The notes under the pieces are model-generated. The model saw nothing but the letters and a program-made list of their open reading frames with translations, did not search any database and was not told the DNA's origin. Shown here piece after piece: positions 44,690 to 57,342 of a stretch of 64,000 bases of DNA; the stretch's first letter is position 1; each line of letters opens with the position of its first letter. The translations under genes were made by a program, and so were the position numbers. The stretch comes from Lonicera japonica. Taxonomy: Eukaryota; Streptophyta; Magnoliopsida; Dipsacales; Caprifoliaceae. Location: positions 32,184,087 through 32,248,086 of the forward strand of contig CM038469.1 of assembly GCA_021464415.1 (NCBI GenBank). Reading direction: 5' to 3'.

Positions 44690-45890
44690 AGTATTGGAAA
44701 AGAAAACAAACTGAGAAAAAAAATTAAAAGGTATATATACAGTAGCCCGAATGCATTTCAACATACATACATACATAGTGGACAATATTAATTAATTAAG
44801 AAAGAACAAAACTTACATACATACATGAAAAAAATACATGGAATAACCTATATACATGAAAAAAAAAGACGCAAATTCAAACCTAATGAAGATATAAACT
44901 AAGGAGCACCACTTTTGGTCCCCAAGACATAGGCAATGGATCAGAGACCAAAAGTTTACATAAAAGAGGTGGTGGTGTATGCATCGATGACAGAGCTATT
45001 GCGGCAGCAATGAATCGTCTAGGGTCGTAAGGTGCTGAAAATGAAGGCCCATTATTGGGTTAACAACGATGAGGTGGTGGTGTAAACGTAAATGGGTGAC
45101 GACGATGAGGTGGTGGTGTGGATATTGGTGGTTGTTCAGGCATGAACATTTGAGAGAGAGAATAAATAACTCAAAAATGTAGAGAGACAATGTGAGAGGG
45201 GATAAAGAATACGTAGAAGAGAGAAAGGGAGAGAGAGAGAGAGCAAACTTTTGTATTTATGAAAGTTTGAGAGAGAGGGAGAGAGTGTGTAAAAGGTTTG
45301 AAATTTCAAATTTTATTTTATTTTATCATTATATATATTAGGGTGGAGAGAGAGAACAAAAGAGAAATATGATTTGATTTCTTGATTTGATATCCTAAAA
45401 TTATATATAAGGGCTCAAAATTTGTTAATTAGACACAAATAAATCTTGACCATTAATTGAGAAGAATAAAATAGAAAAAAGATACTATTGACTTTGTATG
45501 CCTTATAATATAGATAATAATCAAATTTAACATATATTGTGATAGATTAAGAAATTGAGAAAAAGTTAATTAAAATGGAAAAAAAAAAACATGTTTCTTT
45601 TACATCTGGTGTAAATTTATTCAATTTTTGTCTTTTGGTTAAATTTTTTTATTACTATTAGGAAAATTCATGAACTTATTAAAATCTACAAAAATAATAA
45701 AGAATTCATGCATTAAAATTTACATACCCTATATGGAATTAAAACAAATCATTTGTTTTTATTAAAATTCAAATAATTCATGGATTTAGTAAAATTAGAG
45801 ATTATAAATTTTAACGCTACATATAGATTTTTAAAACAAAAATAAGGATTTTTAAAACCATAACTGCCAATACAATTCTCTCCACTTTGA
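44690..45890. other. Segment between Helitron and gypsy relics; possible captured gene 5' end
   Basis: It has no TE domain. On the minus strand at about 45330-45140 a TATA-like CATAAATACAAAAG is followed by a CT-rich leader, then an ATG at about 45144 with a short His/Pro-rich reading (MFMPEQPPISTPPPHRRH). This looks like a plant promoter plus first exon and could be Helitron-captured host DNA, but I do not recognise the gene. Confidence 0.35.
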
Positions 45891-45892
45891 AG

Positions 45893-47444
45893 TACTCGCA
45901 CTCTGAGCTTGGCCTTTAGCTTTTTGACAAACATGAGTGCTTAACAAACTTAGCAACATCGCATTTCAAGGATGGCCAAAAGTATCCTTGTTCAACCAAC
46001 GCAAAATCTGATCTCGACCAAAATGTCCTCCAAGACCTCATGTATGTAATTCGCCCATAAGATGTTCACGCAATGAATCTCAAGGAACACAAAGATGATT
46101 ACTTTTAAAGAGAAAACCGTCTTGTATTAAATAATCCTCTGGGTCATTGAATTGAGAAGAGCATTTGGACCATAGAAGCTTGAAATCTTTATTTGTAGAA
46201 GATTATCAAAAGCAACAATCTCGATTCGGATAGCTGTAAGCAAAAAATTACATCGATTAAATGCATCAGCGAACATGTTTAAAGTACCACTCTTGTGCTT
46301 CACAGTAAAAGTGTATTTATTAATAAGTGTTTAGTCAATGATCATGCATACAGTTAATCTTGGCAAAATACTATACATACTTTAAAGCTTGGTGGTTTGT
46401 ATACAAGATAAACTTTCTGTAAATAAGATAAACTTTTCATTACTTGAGAGCTTGGACCACTTTTATTAACTCAAGTTCATACATATACCACTTTTGACAA
46501 ATGACATAATTATTCTCACGGTAATAAGTAACCTGATGTCCTTCTTGAGAGAGGTAGCACAAATGCCAAGAATAGAAGCATCACAGACAACCTTCAAAGG
46601 GCTTAGAAAAATCTGCAAGGATGAGCACCGGTGCAATGCAAAGTTTCTCATTTAGAAGATTAAAACTTTTATATGCACCTTTTAACTAAACAAACGTGTC
46701 TTTCTTTAGGCAATTTGTGAGTACATGGGGCTTATATAAAGCAACTAGACTATAGAAGCTATGGACATCTTTAATAGTCTTTAGAGCATGCCACTTCTTA
46801 ATAACTTTGATCTTGTTCTCATCAATATATACTCTTTTGTCGATAATGACATATCCCAAAAAGATGACACAATTGGTCATAAATGTACACTTTTTGAGAT
46901 TAATGAATATGGCATTCTCTTGAAGAGCTTTAAAGATTATGCAAATGAGAGATATGTTGTTTGAGGCTAGGACTAAAAATCAAAATTTCATCAAAATAAA
47001 CAATAACAAATTTACTAAGAAAATGGGACAAAACCCCATTCATAAGGGGCATGAAGGTGATAGGAGTATTGGATAATCTAAACGGCATGACAAACCATTC
47101 ATAAAGTCGGCATTCACGAGTCTTGAAAGCTATTTTCCATTCATCTTCAGGTCGTATACGAATTTGATGGTAGCTGATACGAAGGTCCAACTTGGCAAAT
47201 ATCACAGAACCAGAAAGCATGTCAAACATATTATCAATTCTTGGAATAAGAAATCTATATGGAATAGTGATATCGTTAATAGCTTTGCAATCTATGCCTA
47301 TACACCATCCACCATCTTTCTTGGAAATGAGAAAAGTCGGATAAGCACATGGGCTTTTGTTAGGCTTTATTAATCCATTTTGTAAATGGTCCTCAATCTA
47401 CCTTTGAAGAATTTCATGTTCAGTTGGACTCAACCAATAGGGTA
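45893..47444 (-). pseudogene. Ty3/gypsy reverse transcriptase, RNase H and integrase zinc region, decayed
   Basis: Minus-strand frames begin PYWLSPTEHE at about 47444, then SPCAYPTFLISKKDGGW, FAKLDLRISYHQIRIRPEDE and VIVYFDEILIFS, where the usual YxDD has become YFDE. RNase H remnants follow at about 46880-46470 and an integrase zinc-finger-like GLGGHFGRDQI with CQKAKGQA at about 46050-45900. Continuity with the integrase at 38.08 kb implies that 38.08-45.89 kb is inserted DNA. The changed catalytic Asp and many stops make it dead. Confidence 0.87.
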
Positions 47445-48047
47445 GCAAATTAGTCAATGAAGTTCCCAATATCAAATCAATATTATGTTTAATCTCATGT
47501 ATGAAAGGTAACGTAACAGACAATCCTTCCATAAATAAATATTAAAATCTTAAGAGTAAAGATTGTACTTTGTCCAGAATCTCCAGTATAGGTTTATCAT
47601 CTTCGTAAGAGCGTAAAGTGTAAGGCTTAGGTATCAAACATAAAGCAATAGAATCCATCAAAAAATAAAGTCATGTCATCTTTCTTTTCAATTGAAATTG
47701 TGGCTTAAGAAGGCTGCAAATTGAGTTTAACACCATTTTTGTAAAAAGTGTAGGTGTTGGCAAAACCATTATGTACCACTTTCACATCATATTTCCATGG
47801 AGGTCCTAGGAGTAAATGAGTGGCATTCATTATCTCACATCAAATGGGCAAAATAAAATTTTATGAATCCAAGTAAAACTTTGGTCAAACTTCATAGGGG
47901 TGAAGTGTAAATAACTCATAAATTTGAAAGTCACTTGAACAAGAACAAACAACTTGGCTTATTTAAATATATTTCAACTTGGACTCCATCTGAGCTGAGC
48001 TTGGTTTACTTTGTAAGATCTGAACCCAGGGGGTTCCAATTTGACCC
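47445..48047 (-). other. Probable 5' part of the gypsy relic (unresolved)
   Basis: It lies upstream of the RT in element sense, where protease/gag would be, but I recognise no domain. Part of it (about 47836-47977) reappears inside the hAT element at 48.06 kb. Confidence 0.4.
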
Positions 48048-48055
48048 ATCTTGAC

Positions 48056-48850
48056 TAGGGGTGGCTTTTTTAAACCGTAAACCGAAAACCGACCGAACCG
48101 ACCAAATTCGGTTGGTAACCGAACCGAAGGAACTTTGGTTGGTAACCGATAATCGATAACCGACCGTATTCGGTCGGTAACGGTTTATAATTTTTAAATA
48201 TTCGGTCAAATTAAAAAAAATGATAAAATTGTCCATCTTAAGAGGACCAATCTTTTGGTCCTTAAATGCGGACCAATCATTTTGAGAGGGTAAATAAATG
48301 AATTTTTTGATGAAACTTGGTGAAGATGATCTCCATGATTAATAGATCACCTCCACATTTCATCGAAAAAATTAATCGGGAAGAGGGTTTACATCAAATG
48401 GGCGGTTAAATTTTTTGATGAAATTTGGTAAAATTTTATGAATCCAAGTAAAACTTTAGTCAAACTTCATAGGGGTGAAGTGTTATATATATATATATAT
48501 ATATAATAGTTTTGTTGTTATACTCATATATGTATAATTGAAAGTCACTTGAACAAGAACAAACAACTTGGCATATATATTATAAAAGTGTAAAATATAT
48601 TCTACTAATCGCTTGAGATCCTTTGATCGCTTGGTATCCACAACAGCAGCTGAGCTGATCTAAAACAAGCAAGAGATGGTCGGTTTTAATCGGTTACCGA
48701 CCGAACCGAACGACCATTTCGGTAAAACCGAAAGTCGGTAAACCGACTATTACTGTTCGGTAACGGTTCTCTTCATGCATAAACCGACCAAGTCGGTTCA
48801 GTTTAAAAACCGACCATGTCGGTTCGGTTACCGAACCGTGGCCAGCCCTA
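48056..48850. mobile_element. Non-autonomous hAT element containing filler from its flank
   Basis: The termini TAGGGGTGGC and GCCAGCCCTA are inverted with one mismatch, and a perfect 8-bp TSD ATCTTGAC flanks it (48048-48055, 48851-48858). Subterminal arrays of ACCGACCGAACCGAC-type motifs occur at both ends. 795 bp, no transposase. The middle (about 48391-48572) holds three collinear blocks matching flanking DNA at about 47836-47977. Confidence 0.92.
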
Positions 48851-48858
48851 ATCTTGAC

Positions 48859-49261
48859 CCTTTGTATTTTGTAAGGGTTGATTGAGTCAAATAAACTAAA
48901 TTTAGGTAAATTTGAACTTGAGCCGAACTCGAGATAGGGTTTTTTTAGTGCACATCTGCCCCTGTTTTATATATTAAGTTCCAAATCCACTATGTTAATA
49001 GAGTTAGGCCAGAAATTCACTATGTTCAAGTCTTTTTGTAATACTTATGTTCTTTAAGTTAAGCAAATACACGCATTGCACCTAGTATTAACCTATAATT
49101 TTAGGTGCTTTTGGTTTTATCCACTACTTTTGTTAGCTTCTTTACCCTTAATTTATGATATACTTTTTACACGAGTTTTCAAAAATATCCCCCTAAATTA
49201 TCAACACATGTAAAGTGTTCGCCATAATATACGAGTTGTGAGGTGGACATAATAATTTATA
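48859..49261. other. Short AT-rich spacer
   Basis: No gene or repeat recognised. Confidence 0.5.
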
Positions 49262-49277
49262 AGTACACATTCATTTT

Positions 49278-49801
49278 TTTTTGGAAAACATGACAAATCT
49301 ATTAATCAAGGGACATGAGGTCCAATAACCAATTTGGGGACAACGAGACACAACTTTCCAGAGATAAGGCCAAACGAGCATGACGAACTAATTCGTTGGC
49401 AACTTGAATACAAGGACGGGGCATAAAATTAAAAACCATATCCACGCTACTAGTAAAAAAAAGAAATATCTTCTAAAACTAAATTGAACTCATTAAAACA
49501 CTAATCACCTGATATAATAAGATCAATTGCACTTTTATAATCACTCTTCACCACGATCTTGGTAGTAGCCCAAGTTAATAGCCATAGCTAGGCCAAATTC
49601 AACAGCCTCTGCTAAAATCATCGTAAATGCATCATCACGATAGCCCGTCAAGGCAAAAAGCAAAGCCCCTTACTATTTTGAACACAATAACCCAACTTGT
49701 ACTTTAAACCTCCTTCGATAAAGAAGCATCACGATTGACTTTTCACCTAACTTGCAAGCAGGACAACCCAAAGTTTAGGGCATAGAGAATCCAAGCTCGA
49801 A
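49278..49801 (-). pseudogene. LINE RNase H domain fragment
   Basis: Minus frames read EAVEFGLAMAINLG and further on VANELVRHARLALSLESCVS. This resembles the plant LINE RNase H (RVT_3) domain and the usual C-terminal end. It is followed by the A tail. It continues the LINE interrupted at 60376. Confidence 0.72.
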
Positions 49802-51503
49802 TCCAATGTAATACCCCTTATTTCATTTTTGTGTTAATCCATCCTCTTAAGCCTGATTAAGGCCTTATCTCCATTGGAAAAGTCGATTTGCGTTCTGAAA
49901 TCTTCGTAGTTGATCCAACACTTTTAGCAACTCATTTTAATGATATTAAGTATGCTTGCGTAGTTGGGACGCATTTCGGAAAGCCACGGTTTAAATTGGT
50001 GGCTAACGGTGAAAAATTGAATTTTTGCCGAAATGAATTTTTGGCCAACTTTGAGAGACCATAACTTTCTCATATGAAGTCAAAATGAGTCTTTGTTTGC
50101 GGCTAGAATTTTATCTATTTACCCTCTACAAGTTTCATTTTAAGGCTCAGTTGAGCTGGCGTCATTTTGGGGGTCAAAAAAGTTTGGGAAAAGTGGGATT
50201 GTTGGAAAAAAAAATGTGGCTTCAGGTAATTTGGCATCTAATCAATCAGAGCTTGGGTAGTAGATTTTTTATCTTTTTCCCTTACTAGATACTCACCCTT
50301 CATCTCCCTTCTTCCCCTATTCGACCCAAGACATTTAAAGAGAGCTAGAGAAAAAGTGAAGAACTCAATCAACGTGAGATTTTGTGAGACCTCTGGCTAC
50401 TCTTCAGTAAGATCCAAAATTATCACCCAATCATCATCACCATCTTCATCTTCTTCTCCATTCTTGCCTTCCACCATTTTTAGGGTTCAAGCTCTCATTT
50501 GGGGGATTTCGTGATTTCTGAAGTCGTGGCCCAATTCATCGCCCAATCTTCAAGGACTTAGCTTGTTTAAGGCAAGAATACTAGTACCTAAACTTGATTT
50601 CAAAGATTATGTGTTTCATATTTTCTTTCAAAGCAAATTTGGGGATTTTCTCTTATAAGCTTGTTGATACACATACATGGGGCTTTTGGTTCTAAGATTT
50701 ATAAATTGTTATCTTGATTTATACATGTTATTATGGTAGTTTCATGTTTAAATATGTGAATCTCATCATATGCTAGTATATTTCAAGCCCTAGATGCTAT
50801 CCGTTGTTGCACATGTTCAGTTTATGGTTATATATGTCATGTTAGGATCTAAGAATAAAGATATGCACAAGATTTCAATTATATTATACCATGGTATGAA
50901 CTTGATACCCTATGAACTATAGATATTTGTCCCTACATATATTATTGAGTTGATACGGGATTAATTTGATAAGTATACAAGAAATTACATGTTTTCCCCA
51001 ACTTTACCTTAAAGCCCCATTTACACACTAATATGCTTAACTAGTATTTGTGTGCAACTATAAAGAGCTTTGGATATATATTTAATATATGAGATGGATT
51101 GTATATATATATATATTATGTTTGCATGATGTAGATAATATACACATGCCATTGATTTACTAATATCTTGATTTTGGTGGAAACCCACTATTTTTGCAAT
51201 AACCTTATTTTCTAACTTAGTTACACATTGATGAATTGTGGGTTTGATACATACTTTCACTACCAAAAGTTATGATGATTATATCCATGAAATACATACG
51301 CTATTTAATGGAATAATTGCTTTATAAATAGTATTCTAACAAACCAATAGTTTATTACAAATAGATTATTAGTCCATTTATTGGAGTTGTTCATTTTATG
51401 GATATAATCATGTGATGGGTATTAGTTTCTTAAATGGACACATGTATATTAGATACATCTTACATTGAAATTATCATCATTGTCATTAAATATATCTACA
51501 TAT

Positions 51504-52116
51504 CACATATACATATTTGGTTATACATATAGTGTGTATATAGTTCATATGTTTAGTATTTAATAACTAGATAAGCATTTGGTAAACGGAGATAAGAATT
51601 GAAATGTACATACATATATATATATATTGAGACAACTCTAGACATAAATAATTCTTACTCATATCAGTACTTTCTCGAGACATAATTACAACGGCACCCT
51701 TTGCCTGAACAAGATCTCAAGGGACTCGACTGGATATAACTAATTATTATTTTCTAAAAATTATACACTGTGTTCTAGACAAATTACTTTTTAAATTTTT
51801 TGACACATATACATATTTGGTTATGCATATAGTGTGTATATAGTTCATATGTTTGGTATTTGATAACTAGATAAGTTTTTGGTAAACGGAGATAAGAATT
51901 GAGATGTACATACATACACACACACACACACATATATATATATATTGATACAACTCTGGACATAAATAATTCTTACTCATATCAGTACTTTCCCGAGACA
52001 CAATCACAACAGCACCCTTTGCCTTGACAAAACCTTAAGGGACTCGACTGGATAAAATTATTATTTTCTAGAAATTATACATTGTGTCCTGGACAAATTA
52101 CTCTATAAGTTTTTTG
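51504..52116. repeat. 300-bp tandem duplication spanning the LTR/virus junction
   Basis: Unit 1 is 51504-51803 and unit 2 starts at 51804, both with CACATATACATATTTGGTTA. Each unit contains LTR-derived sequence, a TA or CA/TA microsatellite, then inverted viral leader. The junction was therefore made before it was duplicated. Confidence 0.88.
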
Positions 52117-52181
52117 ATATGAGAAATCCACTTATAGTAGCAGTCACAGAGTATACTAATCATATAGTTTAATTTTCCATA
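51944..52181 (-). repeat. Inverted copy of the viral leader
   Basis: This is the reverse complement, with scattered differences, of 57474-57715 (the stretch after the viral primer site). Arms are about 240 bp and about 5.3 kb apart. A shorter inverted copy is at about 51626-51800. Confidence 0.9.
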
Positions 52182-54245
52182 CTGCAACCATAGAAGCTCC
52201 CATCCAACCCACTTACAAACCAAAGCCTGCGTCTAAACCACCTAATCCAAAACCCATCCCTTGTTACATGTTTGATCCCATATCATCATATTATAAGGCT
52301 AAGTTTACCAGCCTCAATGATTTTGAGGACACATAATAAAGGACCAAGCACATATGGAAAGTCAAGAATTCAATCTCTACAGATCCTAGTGGTTCAGCCA
52401 AAGGAAGTTATGGCTACTGAAAAAGGCCACTTAATTGGCTCGCCTGAGAATGACTGTTGCTCAGAATCAAGTGCTCGCCGAGAATGCTATTTGCTCAGAA
52501 TCAAATTGCTCGCACATATTGCTCAGTCCCGGGATCGTATTGAAATAAGGATGACCTTCGCTTGACTCTACCAGTCATGAACTAAAAAGGAATAATACAG
52601 AGTTTGCATTAGGAACTCATCCGTGTTGCAACTATGGTCAAAGACATGGCTGCTGCTAATTAGTTCATCAGTCAAAAAGGAAAAGGAGAAAAAGAATTTG
52701 GAAGCACAGTTACATGATCTTGAAAGCCAACAACAAGCAACGCCTCGATGCCTCAGGTGCTTCCTACCAAAGCAAACAACTGATATTTCCCTAAGTACAA
52801 CAGTCGTTGTTAATCTCCTCATTTCCAAGCTCCCTCACCTATAGTGGATTTATGGCCTAGTGCTCCTAAAAGGACTTTACTGCGTTCTTTTAAGCCATAA
52901 CCATTGTAAATGGCCCATGGCTCCCAATTTCCCCCCTCATCGTCCAAGATCAAGTTCTCGTCCTTGTGGTCCATGTCCTCGTGCCCTTTATAATCATGTT
53001 ATATTCTGTTAATAATCCCATACCACTATCCACGGCTACTCATACTCCCACAATTACCAATATCCCTAGACCCAACTGTTGGTGCTTCGTCTACTCAGCC
53101 AATGGACATGTTTCCTATAATGATCCTAAAAAACAATCCCACTAACCATATTGCCTCATTCTTAAAAAACCTGTCCAAGCCTCCCCAAATTGAAGAAGAT
53201 GACACTTCTGTCATTTTTACTTTAGAAGACCTATTTGAAAGGTTTGAAGAACTTTTTATGGCACAACCAGAACCTAAAGTTGTTGATGCCTACTGATGAT
53301 GAAACTGAACCAACAAACCTTAGACAAGAACCTCCCCAGCATGAATACAGCACAAGCAATGAAAATCGTCAAACGTTCACAATTGACGATGTTCCCCCCA
53401 TCAAAATGGTGTGATAAGTTCATAAAGTTTAATTCTTGGCTGCAAGTTGATTTGCAGTTTTATGAGGTTATAATTATCATCGGAATATTCATTTCTAGAA
53501 TAGAAAAAAGATTAAGAGAATGGTACATAAGTCTTGGAGAATATCATCAGCTACAAATCTAATAATTGCCAACAATTAATGCTACGATTGGTATTTTATA
53601 TTCAGAATTCATTGGAATGATAGACCTATTATGCCGATTGAGCTCGTGAAGAATTCCTTCAGATGAAATGTTGCGCATTCCTGCTTAAAGACACTGAGAA
53701 GCATTATGATCGTATGTCAAAAAGGTTTTATATCATTGGAGGAATTGGTGATATAAACATTAAGCAGGCGTTTCTCAACTCGCTCCCAGAACCGTTAGGT
53801 GCTGAAGCACAGAATTTGCTCGTAATGAAACAAGGAAATTTGCAAAGTGTCTCAATTGCCCAACTCTACAAGTATATCTTGGATGCTCTAAAACGCCTTT
53901 ATAACCAGAGAAAATTTCTGCAACATGTTGAGAAGACGAATAAGTAACTCACACATGCATACAAAGAGGATTACCTAAAGATAAAGTGCAAGAAAAAAAA
54001 GTCATGTGACTATTCCCACTCAAGAAAGAAGAAACACTTCAAGAGATCTTATCAGCCTTTCGAACGCAAATCTTCCAAGAAAAAGCCTTTTCAAAATAAG
54101 AAAAAATGGAAGTTTGTTAAGAAGAGAAAGTTTTGAGGAAAGTGGTCAGACAAATGTTATCTTTGCCACTAGCCAGGTTCATTTTGCGAAGAATTATCCA
54201 AAAATAAACAAAAGGGATAAGCTCATGATCCACCTCATGAGTTAG
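52182..54245 (+). pseudogene. Viral coat-protein region, broken
   Basis: Pieces in several frames: a proline-rich start at about 52200, an acidic/coil-like stretch, then blocks at 53296-53562 and 53663-53947 (for example HYDRMSKRFYIIGGIGD and NSLPEPLGAEAQNLL), a Lys/Arg-rich segment near 54000-54135 and a remnant CCHC knuckle at about 54150-54195 (CYLCH, a stop, then PG). This matches the capsid part of caulimovirid polyproteins. More than five stops or shifts are seen. Confidence 0.82.
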
Positions 54246-54290
54246 CTCCAAGAGTTACTGATTCTAATCTAGATTCATTTTTTTCATTAT

Positions 54291-54452
54291 TGTTGAGATT
54301 TGTATATTCTATTTATAGCATGTGTATATTTAGGATATATTTAGAGAAACTTTATTAGAAGGAAACTCCTTAATATACTAGGTCTCTCTCTTGTATATAT
54401 ATATATTTGTACCTTTATACTCAATGAAATAACACATTCTCACATTTTCACA
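54291..54452 (+). mobile_element. Copia-type solo LTR nested in the virus
   Basis: 162 bp, starting TGTTGAGATTTG and ending CATTTTCACA, with TATATATATATTTG and CAATGAAATAAC inside. Flanked by a perfect 5-bp TSD ATTAT (54286-54290, 54453-54457). No internal retrotransposon sequence remains. Confidence 0.88.
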
Positions 54453-54460
54453 ATTATAAA

Positions 54461-55020
54461 ATGAATAAACCTCGGAGGCTATCATTTCAATCGCTTATTA
54501 TGATGCTGAATCAGAAGACAACTCATCTCCCGTTCAAGAAAGTGATAATGACCTCTCGTCCCAGTTTTTTGATATCCCATAAATCTCAACACTTAAACAA
54601 ATTTACCATTTTGAACCGAAGATTTCCAATACCCAAATCACATCCAGTAGACAAGGTATTTCCCAAGAACCATTGTTTGCCCTCACCCCTGATAGACCCT
54701 CACCATCTGCAGAAATCCACATAAGCCTTGAACACCACAAAAAACCCATGCATGTTATCACCTACTTTGATATTGGTGCTGTTTGCACAGTAATCAACCC
54801 TAACATCCTACATCAAGCCACTGTAAGAAATGTTATGATGCTTTTAAAACTGCTAATGGCCAAGTCTTTGTCATTGAAAAAATTAGCAAGCCAATCAATA
54901 CCCAATTCTTCCCAGGATTTGTTCTCAGACACCAAGCTTATGGAATCAAATTTAACAGCAAAGATCTTCTTATAGGGTTTGATTTGATTCACAAGATTGC
55001 TAATCTTTGTTGGTTAAAAG
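54461..55020 (+). pseudogene. Viral aspartic protease region
   Basis: The frame at 54673-54975 carries FDIGAVCTVIN at about 54766. The retropepsin Asp-Thr/Ser-Gly is Asp-Ile-Gly here, which would impair catalysis. It lies between the knuckle and RT as expected. Confidence 0.72.
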
Positions 55021-55025
55021 AATGA

Positions 55026-55999
55026 TTGAGTTACAAAATTTATCACATACCTTGGACCTCAGTCCCAAACTTTTACCACACTGAAACCCTTCCGGCAACC
55101 ATAGAAGCTCTTATCCTATCCACTTCAGCCACTAAAACCATCAAGCAAAATATCATCACTACTTCATGTGCTGAATCTCACCAAGAGTTTCTCCAAAAAT
55201 GTTCTAACCCTTTATGGAAGAACCCTGATTTCTTCATTTATCTCCCTTTTAAGAAAAATGAAGACGTTAACCCTACATAGATGACATTTTCCTCTACTCT
55301 CTAGATGAAACGTCCCATTCCTAACTTCTTAGCCAGTTCTATTCAATTATCAAACAGTATGGAGTCATGCTTTTAGAGAATAAAATGGTCATTGCTCAAA
55401 CAAAGATTAATTTTATTGGTGTGACAGTTTGTGATGGAAAATACGAGCTCCAACCACATGTCTCTCAGGAATTACTGAAGTTCCCAGATGAACTTACCCT
55501 CAGTCAAACAAATCAAGTAATTCCTTGGTCTCGTTAATTACATGTCGAATCTCATACCAAAACTATTTACCCATAAAGCTCCGTTGGCTGAATTTCTCCA
55601 AAAACAAACCTCCTTTCATGAAATTCTACCTATTCTCAATCAGTTAAAGCTCTCAAAGCTCTCACCGTAAAACTTCCACCGTTACAAATCCCCTCAGATG
55701 GAAAAAGAATTCTCCAAACTGACGCAAGTGATGAGTATTAGGCTACTATCTTGTTAGAAGAAAAGAATTCCAAACGCTCTGTTTGTGGATACAAAAGTGA
55801 AAAGTTCAATCTAACTGAAGCACATTACCATTCAACATTCAAAGAGATTCTTGCTGTTAAAAGAGGAAATGGAAATTTTCAGTTTCATCTCATTGGTCAC
55901 AGATTTCTTGTTGAAACGGATATGTCATCGTTTCCAAATATGCTCAAGTTCAAGAGAAAAATGCTCCTTCGGCCTCAACTCCTTCAATGGTCAAATTAG
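55026..55999 (+). pseudogene. Viral RT and RNase H with the RT core deleted
   Basis: The reading LPFKKNEDVNPT ends at about 55279 and is followed immediately, in another frame, by YIDDIFLYS (about 55276-55302). The fingers and palm segments that normally separate these motifs are missing. The thumb region and an RNase H-like QTDASDEY, then SEKFNLTEAHYHSTFKEILA and VETDMSSFPNMLKF follow to 55999. Stops occur throughout. This copy cannot make functional RT. Confidence 0.85.
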
Positions 56000-57120
56000 T
56001 TTTCCCAATGGTCATTTGATGTTAAACACATTGAAGGAAAATATAATGTTCTTACATATTTTTTTTTAGACCGCCAGCTCCACCAATTTCCTCCATAATC
56101 CCATACCTATATCCTTTAGAACCAATTGATCTTTCGTTCCTTGAAAATGTTCCTCAAGAAGTCAGAGATATCATTTTGGAAAAGCTCATTGCCACAAGAA
56201 GCATGGAACAATTCAGAAAGTTTTTAGAGATTACAATTTTTTGTTATGGTTTAGTGTTTAGAGGACTGAAATTCCACCCAGATTTCCTATTTTTTTCTAT
56301 TCCACATCCATCGTCTCTTTGAAGTCCCAACAGCAGCATTATGTTTATTATGGTATCTTTGCCAAAACTTCACAATTGGATTCCTCTTCAACGCCCCAAA
56401 GTTGCTCTACTACATTAGAGATGCTGATTACACCTATGGTGATATTCTAAACTACCAGATTTATGATCACCGATATGGACATAATCTCTCTAAGTTCCTC
56501 ATGTGGTTTAAGCACTTACCCTAATGGTGTCTTGGACTTCGCACTCATCATGCAAAGTATGTCCTCATCACCTTTAACAAGCAATGAAACTCCTACTTGA
56601 AAATGAAGATGAACCTTCTACAAACATCCTATATGAAATAATGCTTAAATTCAAGGATGGTATCACTATAATTTGGCAAAAGTTCCCCCTGTTCTGCATA
56701 ATCAAGAATGGGATTTATTTTCTCCACCAGATGTGCCAGCTCAACAATGCAAACATTGACGCAATTCCACCAGAACTTTATTAGAACAATTGTGTTTAAT
56801 GGGACCTCAATCATCCGTTCTCTTGAAGACTTGCAGAACGCCTATTTGATTTCGCAGAAGGAAGATTTGATTTCCGTAATGGTTTAATCAGTTCTAACTC
56901 GGACTCATTTATTGCGCTTGATGACTCAGGATAAAACTCAATGTTGGCAGCATGAAGACAAATTCGCCTCGAGATGCTCTTGTCCTTGACCGACAAGCTC
57001 TTTCAAAGTTGTATAATTAAATGTGCTTTGTACTATTTACTTTGTAAAAGTTGTTTGCTTTTCATAAAGTCGGTTGTAAGTTTATGGTTATAAGATTCCA
57101 TGTAATTTGTTTGTTTGCCC
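56000..57120 (+). pseudogene. Viral C-terminal region
   Basis: Broken frames at about 56090-56270, 56584-56784 and 56830-56935 have no domain I can name. The position after RNase H and before the promoter suggests the polyprotein C-terminus or a small downstream ORF. Confidence 0.55.
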
Positions 57121-57130
57121 TGCTCCCTTC

Positions 57131-57140
57131 TATATAAAGA
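57131..57140 (+). promoter_or_regulatory. Viral TATA box
   Basis: TATATAAAGA lies about 200 bp before the primer site, with AATAAA at 57210-57215 downstream. Promoter and poly(A) signal close together fit a terminally redundant pararetroviral transcript. Confidence 0.7.
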
Positions 57141-57330
57141 GCTTTCAGTTGTATTGTTAAGCATTCGGAGTTTATGAAATTTCTCTCTATGTATGATTTC
57201 TTCAAAGTCAATAAAATTACTAAGTTTGTTTAGCCACTTCTTTCTATGTTCTTATTTTTAATCTTATATTTTAAGTTATGTTTTACTACTTATAATTAGT
57301 CCTCCCTAACCCTCCACTTCTGACCCAATT

Positions 57331-57342
57331 TGGTATCAGAGG
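57331..57342 (+). promoter_or_regulatory. Viral tRNA-Met primer-binding site
   Basis: TGGTATCAGAGG complements initiator tRNA-Met and marks position 1 of caulimovirid maps by convention. The movement-protein reading starts about 550 bp downstream. Confidence 0.85.
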
